Shown here: one piece after another, positions 25,994 through 36,230 of the stretch
Layout of the letters: each line of letters opens with the position of its first letter
Position numbering within the stretch: position 1 is the first letter of the stretch
NCBI RefSeq assembly: GCF_001984715.1
Contig: NZ_MSPR01000013.1
Location: 1 to 64,000 of the forward strand
Length of the DNA stretch: 64,000 bases
Source: Streptococcus azizii
GTDB lineage: Bacteria; Bacillota; Bacilli; Lactobacillales; Streptococcaceae
Direction of reading: 5' to 3'
Translations under genes and position numbers: made by a program
Notes under the pieces: model-generated
Database searches by the model: none
What the model saw: only the letters and a program-made list of their open reading frames with translations
Told to the model about the DNA's origin: nothing

Positions 25994-27616
25994 CTAATCT
26001 TTCCAAAGTTCTTTTACTTTTGCTTGAACTTCTTGGTTTTCCAAGAATTCATCGTAGGTCTCATCGATACGGTCAATCACTCCGTTTTTAGAAATGACAA
26101 TAATATGATTCGCTAGGGTTTGAATAAATTCGTGGTCGTGACTAGCAAAGATAATGGATTCTTTGAAGGTCTTTAATCCATCGTTCAAGCTGGATATAGA
26201 TTCCAAATCCAAGTGATTGGTCGGATCATCAAGGACGAGGACATTTGATTTGAGTAGCATGAGTTTTGAGAGCATGACACGGACCTTCTCTCCCCCTGAA
26301 AGGACATTGACAGGCTTGTTAACCTCATCACCAGAAAAGAGCATGCGTCCCAAGAAGCCACGTAAGAAAGTGTTGTCATCTTCTTCCTTACTTGCAAACT
26401 GACGGAGCCAGTCGAGAATCGATTCGTCACTTGCAAAATCACGACTGGTATCTTTTGGTAGGTAGGACTGGCTAGTAGTTACCCCCCATTTGATGGTTCC
26501 TTCGTAGTCAATATCTCCCATGAGGGCACGGATAAGTGCCGTTGTTTGAATATCATTTTGACCAATCAAGGCAGTCTTGTCACCCGGACGAAGGATAAAA
26601 TTGATATTGTCTAATATCACCTCACCGTCAATGGTAACCTTTAAGTTTTCAACTGTTACTAGATCATTCCCAATTTCTCGCTCAGCCTTAAAGTGGATGA
26701 ACGGATATTTACGGCTGGATGGGATAATTTCTTCTAGTTCAATCTTATCGAGCATTTTCTTACGTGAAGTAGCCTGCTTAGATTTAGAAGCGTTGGCAGA
26801 AAAACGGGCAACAAATTCTTGTAATTCTTTTATTTTTTCTTCTGCCTTGGCATTGCGGTCAGCCTGTAGCTTGGCAGCCAACTCGCTAGATTGTTTCCAA
26901 AAGTCATAGTTTCCGACGAAAATCTTGATTTTACCAAAGTCTAGGTCTGCCATATGGGTACATACCTTATTCAAGAAATGGCGGTCATGGGATACGACAA
27001 TGACTGTATTTTCAAAATCAATCAAAAATTCTTCAAGCCAGTTAATTGATTGAATATCCAGACCATTGGTCGGCTCGTCTAAGAGCAAGACATCTGGTTT
27101 ACCAAAAAGGGCCTTAGCTAAGAGAACCTTCACCTTTTCACCGTTGGTTAACTCACTCATATTTTGGTAATGAAGGTCTTCAGCAATATTCAAATGTTGC
27201 AAGAGCTGAGAAGCCTCACTCTCTGCTTCCCATCCTCCCAACTCTGCAAATTCACCCTCTAGTTCAGCTGCACGAACTCCATCTTCATCTGAAAAGTCTT
27301 CCTTCATATAAATAGCATCTTTTTCTTTCATGATGCTGTAAAGTTGTGAATTTCCCATAATGACGACATCAATGACTCGTTCATCCTCGTAATCAAAGTG
27401 ATTTTGGCGTAGGACAGAGAGACGTTCGTCTGGTCCGAGGGAGATATGACCAGTTGTCGGTTCAATATCACCCGCTAAAATTTTAAGGAAAGTTGACTTT
27501 CCGGCACCATTAGCCCCGATTAGGCCGTAGGTGTTTCCTGCTGTAAACTTAATGTTGACATCGTCAAATAATTTTCGATCGCTAAAACGAAGCGATACAT
27601 CTGATACTGTAAGCAA
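25994..27616 (-). CDS. ABC-F family ATP-binding protein
   Basis: Soluble duplicated ABC ATPase of 540 aa without membrane domains. First Walker A GANGAGKST (about 34-42), first signature LTNGEKVKVLLAKALF with LLDEPTNGLD, an inter-domain linker rich in charged residues (about 240-310), second domain with the unusual Walker A-like GQNDIQTT instead of GxxGxGKST, and second signature LSGGEKVRVMLSKLM with LDDPTNHLD. ABC-F proteins of this (YkpA/YbiT-like) type act on ribosomes. The degenerate second P-loop is a notable feature. Confidence 0.88.
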   Translation of the reverse strand: MLTVSDVSLRFSDRKLFDDVNIKFTAGNTYGLIGANGAGKSTFLKILAGDIEPTTGHISLGPDERLSVLRQNHFDYEDERVIDVVIMGNSQLYSIMKEKDAIYMKEDFSDEDGVRAAELEGEFAELGGWEAESEASQLLQHLNIAEDLHYQNMSELTNGEKVKVLLAKALFGKPDVLLLDEPTNGLDIQSINWLEEFLIDFENTVIVVSHDRHFLNKVCTHMADLDFGKIKIFVGNYDFWKQSSELAAKLQADRNAKAEEKIKELQEFVARFSANASKSKQATSRKKMLDKIELEEIIPSSRKYPFIHFKAEREIGNDLVTVENLKVTIDGEVILDNINFILRPGDKTALIGQNDIQTTALIRALMGDIDYEGTIKWGVTTSQSYLPKDTSRDFASDESILDWLRQFASKEEDDNTFLRGFLGRMLFSGDEVNKPVNVLSGGEKVRVMLSKLMLLKSNVLVLDDPTNHLDLESISSLNDGLKTFKESIIFASHDHEFIQTLANHIIVISKNGVIDRIDETYDEFLENQEVQAKVKELWKD

Positions 27617-27682
27617 TACAATTCTCCTAATTTCTATGGTTAGTCTTATTCTACTCTAAATAAACTGATTTTTCAATTGAAA

Positions 27683-28555
27683 TTATATTGGAATGAGAAT
27701 ATCTTTCTCTAAATTTTGATGAGTCTTTTGTAAACTAAAGCCTCGTCCCTTGACCTGGTTAGCAGGCATAACAACAATAAAGGCTGTTTCATCAATAGCT
27801 AGAATGTGGGTTTCTAATCGTTGGTATTCAAATCGTGAAACAGTGGTCATCAACATACGATTCTTTTGACCTGTAAACCCACCGACTACTGGAAGCTCTG
27901 TTACCCCGCGGTCTGCCACCTTGGTAATGTATTCCTTGATTTTTGTATGCTCTTTAGAAATAATCATGATATTCCTTGAAGAGTCAGCACCTGCCATGAC
28001 AAGGTTGACAAGGTATGTAATGGAGAGTAAAGCAATGATTGAGTACATCACTGTATCTGTATCAAAAGCGACAAATCCAAGGGCTACGATTATCCCATCC
28101 ACAATGCCCATACTGGTTCCAAGCGGAATGGGGGTGTATTTTTCAAATAGTTGGATGATAATTCCGGTACCGCCTGTTGACGAATGTCCGATGAAAACCA
28201 AACCTAGACCAAATCCTAGAACGGCACCTCCAAAAATTGCAGCCAGCAGTGTATTGTGTGTCAAGGTTGGTAAACCTGCTGTCAACTTGATGAAAATTGG
28301 ATAAATCCAGGCACCGTAGACAGTTTTAATAAAGACCTCTTTTCCCAAGCAGAAGAAGCAGAGGAACAAAAGTGGAATGTTGGCATAGAGGATAAAGTTA
28401 GCAGTATTCCAACCAAACAAGGCATTCATACTGATAGCGAGACCCCCAACTCCTCCAGAAGCAATGTGATTTTCAACAAACATACTGTTAAAGGCAACAG
28501 CAGCGATGAGAGATCCAACTGTTACAAGCGCAAAATCTTTTAATTTTTGTTTCAT
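27683..28555 (-). CDS. YitT family membrane protein
   Basis: 290 aa with about five to six N-terminal membrane segments (about 8-190) and a C-terminal cytosolic DUF2179 domain (about 210-280, MIISKEHTKIKEYITKV..). The family function is unknown. A paralogue is encoded at 62439. It has its own upstream region and is divergent from trpS. Confidence 0.88.
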   Translation of the reverse strand: MKQKLKDFALVTVGSLIAAVAFNSMFVENHIASGGVGGLAISMNALFGWNTANFILYANIPLLFLCFFCLGKEVFIKTVYGAWIYPIFIKLTAGLPTLTHNTLLAAIFGGAVLGFGLGLVFIGHSSTGGTGIIIQLFEKYTPIPLGTSMGIVDGIIVALGFVAFDTDTVMYSIIALLSITYLVNLVMAGADSSRNIMIISKEHTKIKEYITKVADRGVTELPVVGGFTGQKNRMLMTTVSRFEYQRLETHILAIDETAFIVVMPANQVKGRGFSLQKTHQNLEKDILIPI

Positions 28556-28630
28556 ATAGGTATCCTATCTGTCAAATGTCTAGTTTCTATTATCTATCAT
28601 TCTCCTTCTGCCGTCAAGTTATTGAAGTGC

Positions 28631-28659
28631 TTGACTTTCTATTTTTTAGAGTATATAAT
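28631..28659 (+). promoter_or_regulatory. Promoter of trpS
   Basis: TTGACT (28631-28636), 17-bp spacer, TATAAT (28654-28659). The transcript would start near 28666, giving a 285-nt leader that includes a repeat element and a T-box-like end. Confidence 0.75.
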
Positions 28660-28672
28660 TAGGAGGAATTAC

Positions 28673-28772
28673 AGTCTTTTAGTTTGCTTTTAGTACTAGG
28701 CAACGAGCTGCAGGCTGTACTGGAGTACGGCAAAGCGAGTTAACGAAGTAATAAAAGATAAACTAAACGACT
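28673..28772. repeat. 100-bp repeat element with AGTC.TTTAGTTT ends, in the trpS leader
   Basis: Left end AGTCTTTTAGTTTGCTTTTA and right end (reverse complement) AGTCGTTTAGTTTATCTTTT form terminal inverted repeats of about 20 bp. A larger relative lies before aspS (60373-60678). It looks like a non-autonomous mobile element and separates the trpS promoter from its leader. Confidence 0.7.
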
Positions 28773-28866
28773 ATAAAAGAGTGGTGAATAAGCTGATAGA
28801 CTAGGAAGTTGAACTCTTACAGATTCGGTTTACAGGCCTTATATGCAAATGAGCTGAGATGAGTTA

Positions 28867-28931
28867 TAGGGGAGATGGCACCGTATATGTGATGCCCTCG
28901 TGTGGCTTTTTGCTATGCGTGGGCTTTATTT
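28867..28931 (+). promoter_or_regulatory. T-box-like antiterminator/terminator of trpS
   Basis: The T-box core TGGCACC is at 28876-28882. Its first four bases TGGC are complementary to GCCA, the expected 3' end of tRNA-Trp (discriminator G plus CCA). The 3' arm ATGCCCTC can pair with GGGGAGAT (antiterminator) or with the alternative arm of a 13-bp terminator stem (28894-28924, loop TTTTT, then TTTATTT). A complete stem I with specifier TGG was not resolved, so this may be a partial or atypical T-box. Confidence 0.6.
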
Positions 28932-28950
28932 ATGGAAAAAGGAGAACACT

Positions 28951-29976
28951 ATGACAAGACCAATTATTTTAACAGGTGATCGTCCAACTGGAAAATTGCA
29001 CATTGGACACTATGTGGGGAGTTTACAAAATCGCGTTCGTTTGCAAAATGAAGATACCTATAACTTGTTTGTCTTTTTAGCCGATCAGCAGGCTTTGACA
29101 GACCATGCGAAAGAGCCACAAAAGATTGTGGAGTCAGTTGGTCAGGTAGCTTTAGATTACCTAGCTGCAGGGTTGGACCCTGAAAAATCTACCATTTTTA
29201 TTCAGAGTCAAATTCCAGAATTGGCTGAGTTATCGATGTATTATATGAATTTGGTCTCATTAGGACGTTTGGAGCGTAATCCGACTGTTAAGACTGAGAT
29301 TGCACAAAAAGGTTTTGGAGAGAGTATCCCGACTGGATTTTTGGTCTATCCTATTGCCCAAGCAGCTGATATTACAGCTTTTAAGGCAAACTATGTGCCG
29401 GTCGGTGTCGATCAAAAACCGATGATTGAGCAGACACGTGAGATTGTCCGCAGCTTTAATCATACTTATCAGACAGATATATTGGTAGAACCAGAAGGGA
29501 TTTACCCTACGCATGAGGGGGCGGGAAGACTCCCTGGATTAGATGGTAACGCCAAGATGTCTAAATCACTCAATAATGGGATTTATCTGGCAGATAGCAT
29601 GGACATAGTCAAAAAGAAGGTTATGAGCATGTACACAGACCCTAATCATATCAAGATTGAAGATCCAGGTAAAATTGAGGGAAATATGGTCTTTCATTAT
29701 CTAGATGTCTTTGGTCATGAGAAAGACAGGGCTGAAATTGAAGCGATGAAGGAGCATTATCAACGTGGTGGTCTAGGAGATGTCAAGACGAAACGCTATT
29801 TGTTAGACATTTTAGAACGAGAGTTAGGACCGATTCAAAAGCGTCGTTTGGAATTTGCAAAGGATATGGGTGAAGTTTATAATATGCTACAAAAGGGTAG
29901 TGAGAAGGCTCGTCAAGTCGCAGCTCAAACGCTATCAGAAGTCAAGGCAGCCATGGGATTGAATTATTTTGAGTAA
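28951..29976 (+). CDS. trpS: Tryptophanyl-tRNA synthetase
   Basis: Class I synthetase charging tRNA-Trp, 341 aa. HIGH motif GKLHIGHY (about 12-19) and KMSKS (about 201-205). The start [14 protein letters not shown] has AAGGAG eight bases upstream; an in-frame ATG at 28900 lies in the terminator hairpin and is rejected. T-box-like control is suggested by the leader. Confidence 0.97.
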   Translation: MTRPIILTGDRPTGKLHIGHYVGSLQNRVRLQNEDTYNLFVFLADQQALTDHAKEPQKIVESVGQVALDYLAAGLDPEKSTIFIQSQIPELAELSMYYMNLVSLGRLERNPTVKTEIAQKGFGESIPTGFLVYPIAQAADITAFKANYVPVGVDQKPMIEQTREIVRSFNHTYQTDILVEPEGIYPTHEGAGRLPGLDGNAKMSKSLNNGIYLADSMDIVKKKVMSMYTDPNHIKIEDPGKIEGNMVFHYLDVFGHEKDRAEIEAMKEHYQRGGLGDVKTKRYLLDILERELGPIQKRRLEFAKDMGEVYNMLQKGSEKARQVAAQTLSEVKAAMGLNYFE

Positions 29977-29988
29977 ATCAGGTATTCT

Positions 29989-30023
29989 AAAGGGTAGAAA
30001 AGAAAAATTCTGCTCTTTTTTCT
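29989..30023 (+). terminator. Terminator after trpS
   Basis: AAAGGGTAGAA pairs with TTCTGCTCTTT (11 bp, two G-T) around an A-rich 8-nt loop, followed by T residues. Confidence 0.7.
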
Positions 30024-30124
30024 GAACAAAACAGTTGCATATCATGAAAAAGTTCGCTATTTAGGGAAGTTTATCCTTTAATATCTGATTTAGAAGAAAA
30101 AATAGAATTTAAAACGAATAATAT

Positions 30125-30152
30125 TTGACAAATGATGTCAAAATGGTATGAT
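30125..30152 (+). promoter_or_regulatory. Promoter of guaB
   Basis: TTGACA (30125-30130), 16-bp spacer, TATGAT (30147-30152). About 60 bases before the start codon. Confidence 0.75.
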
Positions 30153-30191
30153 ATTTAAAATACAAATCAGCTAGTTTGGCTAGAAAAATAA

Positions 30192-31694
<1,503 letters not shown>

Positions 31695-31762
31695 GCAGTG
31701 ACAAAAAAGTTTGATCAAAACTACTGTGAGGCTATGTTCTCACCCATAGAATAATGAAAGTT

Positions 31763-32134
31763 ATACTCAATAAAAATCAACAGTAGACTAGCTTTCACAA
31801 TTAAGATGTGAGGACGTTAAGAAAATGTAAAGAAAATAGGGAATTGGGGCAGGTGACTCCAACAACCGCTAACCTCGCTGTCTAATTTTTAGGCTCGGGC
31901 TTCCGTGGTCACTTTCATATTTATAGGTGACCAGTTTCAACAGTTCCCCGAACTGTTGAAATCCCCTGACTATTTCTATGATTCTCAGCTGTAATCGGCT
32001 AAAGCCGAAACAGCTGCCTATCTTTTTTCTCACATTTTTAGTCCGAACTCAATTCCACAAGATACAAAGGGGCGTATAAAAGCGACTGAAAAATAGGAGA
32101 TTGATGACGTATCCTTTTGATTTTTAAAGAGTAT
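31763..32134. repeat. BOX-like repeat element, long form (372 bp)
   Basis: Left end ATACTCAATAAAAATCAACA, right end TTTTGATTTTTAAAGAGTAT. Inside are a TGGTCAC/GTGACCA hairpin (about 31907-31933), a 12-bp stem hairpin TTTCAACAGTTC-CCC-GAACTGTTGAAA (31935-31961) and an AATCGGC/GCCGAAA hairpin near 31995. The same cassettes recur at 48130-48345, 53980-54020 and 56045-56100. No coding frame is apparent in 31695-32346. Confidence 0.75.
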
Positions 32135-32302
32135 TAGTAGCAATCCCTCATTAGATGTATACTCCTAGTGAGGGATTTGTAGTTGATGACCTTCAGCAGG
32201 GTGAGTATAAGGACATCAGAGTTTGATTTTTGACGGGTATAACGTGTTTTGACTGTTTGTACTAGGAGTTGGTTTCTAGTTAGATAGTGATTGTATCAAG
32301 TA

Positions 32303-32332
32303 AAGTATGTTTACAATATTGTAAACATACTT
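32303..32332. promoter_or_regulatory. 30-bp perfect palindrome (probable operator) before the GRP transporter gene
   Basis: AAGTATGTTTACAAT and its exact reverse complement are joined without a spacer. It contains TACAAT (32312-32317), a possible -10, and ends 14 bp before the start codon, just ahead of AAAGGAG. A repressor binding here would block transcription. The cognate regulator is not in the window. Confidence 0.75.
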
Positions 32333-32346
32333 GTAAAGGAGAATAA

Positions 32347-33213
32347 ATGCAGGGAATTGTATACGCACTCGTCCCCATGATAGCTTGGGGGAGTATTGGT
32401 TTTGTCAGCAATAAAATTGGTGGTAGGCCCAACCAACAAACGTTTGGAATGACACTGGGAGCACTCCTGTTTGCGCTGATTATTTGGATGATTGTTAGAC
32501 CAGAGATGTCACTCATTTTATGGGTCGTTGGCATCATTGGTGGCATGCTTTGGTCTATGGGGCAATATGGTCAGTTCCGGTCCATGCAATACATGGGAGT
32601 ATCAGTTGCCAATCCCTTATCAAGCGGTGCTCAATTAGTGTTTGGGAGTTTGATTGGCGCAATCATCTTTGGAGAATGGGCAAAACCAGCTCAATTTTTA
32701 CTCGGGATTTTAGCCTTGGTTCTCCTTGTAGTAGGATTTTACTTTACCAGTAAGCAGGATGCTGAGAAGGTTCATACAAATAAGAACCATGAGTTTGGAA
32801 AAGGTTTTCGCGCCCTTGCTTACTCGACCGCAGGTTACCTATCCTATGCGATTTTATTCAATAATATCATGCATTTTGATGCATTAGCGGTCATTCTTCC
32901 GATGGCTGTCGGTATGGTCTTAGGGGCGATTATTTTCATGAAGTTCCAAATTCAGTTTGAAGCCGTAGTCATCAGAAATGCTTTAGTCGGTCTTATGTGG
33001 GGAATTGGAAATATCTTCATGCTCTTGGCAGCTGCTAAGGCAGGGCTTGCCATTGCCTTTAGTTTCTCACAACTTGGTGTCATCATCTCTATCATTGGGG
33101 GAATTCTCTTTTTAGGTGAAACAAAGACCTATAAGGAGATACGCTGGTTAACCATTGGGATTGCCTGTTTTGTGATTGGAGCTGTCTTATTAGGTGTTGT
33201 AAAATCTTACTAA
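32347..33213 (+). CDS. GRP family sugar transporter
   Basis: 288-aa drug/metabolite-superfamily membrane protein with ten predicted helices, of the glucose/ribose uptake (GRP, RbsU/GlcU-like) family. N-terminus MQGIVYALVPMIAWGSIGFVSNKIGG and MQYMGVSVANPLSSGAQLVFGS region are typical. Strong AAAGGAG before the ATG. It stands alone behind a long palindrome, so it is likely controlled by a specific repressor. The sugar is unknown. Confidence 0.85.
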   Translation: MQGIVYALVPMIAWGSIGFVSNKIGGRPNQQTFGMTLGALLFALIIWMIVRPEMSLILWVVGIIGGMLWSMGQYGQFRSMQYMGVSVANPLSSGAQLVFGSLIGAIIFGEWAKPAQFLLGILALVLLVVGFYFTSKQDAEKVHTNKNHEFGKGFRALAYSTAGYLSYAILFNNIMHFDALAVILPMAVGMVLGAIIFMKFQIQFEAVVIRNALVGLMWGIGNIFMLLAAAKAGLAIAFSFSQLGVIISIIGGILFLGETKTYKEIRWLTIGIACFVIGAVLLGVVKSY

Positions 33214-33397
33214 TATGCAACCGGCATCAGAAATAGCACGTTTGTACCGATTATTACAATTTTTCCTGTAAGATCTCCTCAATCGTGTAGTAGTGGGTAG
33301 TTTTTTCTTAAAATAGAGTCAACATCCAATAGCCTCTTTCTAAATCATTAGCGGATAGCTATTTTGGGGCTTCACTAAATGTTTATAATAAAACAAT

Positions 33398-33425
33398 AAA
33401 AAGCTGGTCAAGCCAGCTTTTTATT
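33398..33425 (-). terminator. Bidirectional terminator after recF
   Basis: AATAAAAAGCTGG / CCAGCTTTTTATT stem with a 4-6 nt loop, overlapping the recF stop. It is symmetrical with T/A arms, so it can also stop transcripts from the GRP gene. The remaining gap 33214-33397 shows nothing recognised. Confidence 0.85.
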
Positions 33426-34512
33426 GTTCTTCAATTTGCCCTTGTCTGACAGTAAAGATTTTGACTTTTTCTGGTAGTTTTGATAAGTGTTCAAGACTGG
33501 TTGTTGTAATAAAGGTTTGAATAGTGTGTGAAATGGTTTCTAGCAACTTCACTTGGCGCCTGTTGTCCAGTTCGCTCATGACATCATCAAGCAGCAAGAT
33601 AGGATACTCTCGTGTTACCTCTTTCATCAGTTCAATTTCGGCCAATTTGAGTGACAATACCAAACTACGATGTTGTCCCTGACTTCCATAGTGGGCATTG
33701 ATTCCATTTAGGAAAAAGGCAATATCATCGCGATGGGGGCCGACACCTGTGTTTTTTTTGAAGGTATCACGTTTACGATAACTTGACAACTCTGTCAAAA
33801 ATTCGTCAACAATAGTGTCTTTATCTGTAAACTTAATAGAAGATTGGTATTGGATAGTCAATTCTTCACCTTGTTCCGAAAGTTCTACAACCTTTCTATT
33901 TCCAAAGAATTCTAGCTTTTTGAGAAAATCTATACGCTGTAAAATGACCTTGCTACCATATTCAGCCAGTTGCTGATCTAGGACAGAAAGGAAGGTCTCA
34001 TCGATGCTAGTGGTTGACTTTAGATAGGTATTTCGTTGCTTGAGTACATGGTTGTAGTTGGATAAGTCAGATAAATAGATCGGCTTAATCTGTCCCAACT
34101 CAACATCGATGAATTTTCTTCTGAGAGTGGGTGCACCCTTGATTAACTGCAGGTCTTCTGGAGCGAAAAGAACGACATTGAGGTGACCAATATAATCTGA
34201 TAGTTTCGATTGCTTGAGATGATTGACCTTGGTAATCCTTCCTTTACCTGTCAATTCAATGTCAAGTGGAAGGTTACCGATTTGACGGTGGAGTAAACCA
34301 CTAATGGAAAGATTGTTTTGCTGAAACTGTATCAAGTCCTTGTCAACACGTGTCCGATGACTACGTGTCAAAGCTAAGAAATAGATACTTTCAAGAATGT
34401 TGGTCTTTCCTTGTGCATTTTGTCCTAGGAAAACATTTAGTCCATTATGAAAGGTGATGTCTATTTCTTGGTAGTTACGGAAGTGCTGTAAGCGTAATGA
34501 TTCTAACCACAT
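33421..34512 (-). CDS. recF: DNA replication and repair protein RecF
   Basis: SMC-like ATPase that helps load RecA at single-strand gaps. 363 aa. Walker [10 protein letters not shown] (about 30-38), signature region [17 protein letters not shown] (about 274-290) and Walker [12 protein letters not shown] (about 305-315). It follows yaaA with a 2-bp gap. In streptococci recF is away from dnaA-dnaN, as here. Confidence 0.97.
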   Translation of the reverse strand: MWLESLRLQHFRNYQEIDITFHNGLNVFLGQNAQGKTNILESIYFLALTRSHRTRVDKDLIQFQQNNLSISGLLHRQIGNLPLDIELTGKGRITKVNHLKQSKLSDYIGHLNVVLFAPEDLQLIKGAPTLRRKFIDVELGQIKPIYLSDLSNYNHVLKQRNTYLKSTTSIDETFLSVLDQQLAEYGSKVILQRIDFLKKLEFFGNRKVVELSEQGEELTIQYQSSIKFTDKDTIVDEFLTELSSYRKRDTFKKNTGVGPHRDDIAFFLNGINAHYGSQGQHRSLVLSLKLAEIELMKEVTREYPILLLDDVMSELDNRRQVKLLETISHTIQTFITTTSLEHLSKLPEKVKIFTVRQGQIEEQ

Positions 34513-34514
34513 CT

Positions 34515-34901
34515 TTAGGTACCCGGAAAGCGAATAGCAGCCGCTCTTTGTCTATTCTTATTAGGATTAGTAGAAGGAGTGGCTTTTGACCTGCCTTTTT
34601 TATGTTGAGCATTTAGTTGTTTGACGATTTGAGCGACTCGTTCCTTTTCGAGCCTGTCCTTCTCGTATTCTTTTTTTTCAGCTTCTGTTGGTGCTATTAC
34701 GGTAATAGCTAAACTGTGGCTAGGTATGCGGATGACATCTCCAATACGGATTTTTTTACGTCTACGCTCTTCTTTTTCACCATTAAAAAAGACGGGAAAT
34801 TCCTGTAAAAATCCTTTAATGGCCCCTCCGCTTTGAATCAGTCCGACTTCTTTTAGCAGTGATTGTAACAGTATGTATTCGTCATATAATTTGTAGTGCA
34901 T
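34515..34901 (-). CDS. yaaA: S4 domain-containing protein YaaA
   Basis: 128-aa RNA-binding S4 protein. The S4 core is [21 protein letters not shown] (residues about 22-42) and is followed by a Lys/Arg-rich tail, longer than the about 70-aa B. subtilis YaaA. It is translationally close to recF, the standard pairing. Expressed from an extended -10 promoter in a palindrome shared with yfmF. Confidence 0.85.
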   Translation of the reverse strand: MHYKLYDEYILLQSLLKEVGLIQSGGAIKGFLQEFPVFFNGEKEERRRKKIRIGDVIRIPSHSLAITVIAPTEAEKKEYEKDRLEKERVAQIVKQLNAQHKKGRSKATPSTNPNKNRQRAAAIRFPGT

Positions 34902-34920
34902 AAATTACCTCATTTCAGTT

Positions 34921-34945
34921 AATTATACCATAAAATGGTATAATT
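34921..34945. promoter_or_regulatory. Divergent extended -10 promoters in one palindrome
   Basis: AATTATACCAT-AAA-ATGGTATAATT. On each strand it reads TGGTATAAT, an extended -10, so one 25-bp palindrome carries the -10 for yfmF-yfmH (plus) and for yaaA-recF (minus). No good -35 is seen on either side. Confidence 0.7.
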
Positions 34946-34974
34946 GAAGCTAGAATATTTGAGAGGGGTTATCC

Positions 34975-36228
34975 ATGAAATTACAAGAAGGTGTTCAGCT
35001 TCATTTTATTCCTGCAGAAAAATTTACGACCAATCAGATAGTGGTTCGTTTTGCTGCGCCGATGGATGTAAAAACAGTCGCTGGACGGGTACTCATTTCT
35101 AATATTCTGGATACGGCAAATCAAGTATATCCCACTTCTCATTTATTCCACCAGCGCTTAGCGGATTTGTATGGCGCCCGATTTTCAACCAGTGTATCAA
35201 GTAGAGGCCGTGTCCATTGTATCGATATCAAGATTTCTTATATTAAGTCGAGCTATTTGCCGAATGAGTCGGATGTGACGCTTGCCTTACTCGATATTCT
35301 CTACGCCAGCCTCTTTCAGCCTTTGGCAAAAAAAGATGCGTTTGACCCTGATTTTTTTGAGGTTGAAAAAGCCAATTTATTGCATTATCTGGATACTGAA
35401 GTGGAGGATCATTTTTATCATGCAGATGTGGAGCTAGCAGCCTTATTTTTTGAAGAGGAACATTTGAAAATTCCGCGTATTGGAAAGCGTGAGCTAGTAG
35501 AAAAAGAAACTGCTCATACGGTTTACAAGGCTTTACAAAACATGATTCATTTGGATCGGATTGATTTCTTCATTTCGGGAGAAGTTGATCAGAATATGGT
35601 CATGAAACGTCTGAGAGAATTTCGTTTTTCTTATCGAAATCCTAAGTTGGATTTGACTTATAGCCAGCCTTTTTCACCTATTGTGAGAGAAAAGATAGAG
35701 CGTAAAGAAACCTCTCAGTCCATTCTAGAGCTGGCTTACCACCTGCCGGTTGTTTACAATGATAGGAACCATATTCCTTTGATTGTCCTGAATGGACTTT
35801 TTGGAGCATTTGCACATTCTAAATTGTTCACCACTGTTCGTGAAAAAGAAGGACTTGCTTATACGATTGGCAGTCAACTCAATATCTTTACCGGTTTTTT
35901 GAAGGTATATGCGGGGATTGATAACGTTCATCGAAAAAAAGTCATGCGTTCGATTGGGAAGCAGTTGTTGGATATCAAGAGGGGCTATTTTACAGATGAG
36001 GAACTAACCTTAACAAAAAGGATGTTGGTCCATGCTGCGACCCTCTCTCAAGATAAGCAGAGTCAACTGATTGAACAGACGTACAATAAGGTTGTTTTTG
36101 GAGAGGAGCAACTGGATGTGTCAGAATGGATAGTTGCTGTCAATAAAGTGTCAAGAAAGGATATTATTCGTGCTGCAAAGCTAGTGCGCCTACAAGCTAT
36201 TTATTTTATGGAAGGAGCAATGCAGTAA
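34975..36228 (+). CDS. yfmF: M16-family peptidase-like protein YfmF
   Basis: 417-aa insulinase-fold protein. It lacks the HxxEH zinc motif of active M16 proteases, so it is probably the inactive partner of YfmH (next gene, 2-bp gap), as in paired M16B enzymes. It keeps the R/Y-type motif region near 290-310 (REKEGLAYTIGSQ). GAGAGGGG precedes the ATG. First gene of the yfmF-ecfT unit. Confidence 0.88.
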   Translation: MKLQEGVQLHFIPAEKFTTNQIVVRFAAPMDVKTVAGRVLISNILDTANQVYPTSHLFHQRLADLYGARFSTSVSSRGRVHCIDIKISYIKSSYLPNESDVTLALLDILYASLFQPLAKKDAFDPDFFEVEKANLLHYLDTEVEDHFYHADVELAALFFEEEHLKIPRIGKRELVEKETAHTVYKALQNMIHLDRIDFFISGEVDQNMVMKRLREFRFSYRNPKLDLTYSQPFSPIVREKIERKETSQSILELAYHLPVVYNDRNHIPLIVLNGLFGAFAHSKLFTTVREKEGLAYTIGSQLNIFTGFLKVYAGIDNVHRKKVMRSIGKQLLDIKRGYFTDEELTLTKRMLVHAATLSQDKQSQLIEQTYNKVVFGEEQLDVSEWIVAVNKVSRKDIIRAAKLVRLQAIYFMEGAMQ

Positions 36229-36230
36229 AG

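Noticed and set aside
28900-28950. Upstream start for trpS at 28900
   Set aside because: It falls inside the leader terminator hairpin, while the ATG at 28951 has a strong ribosome site and the family N-terminus.
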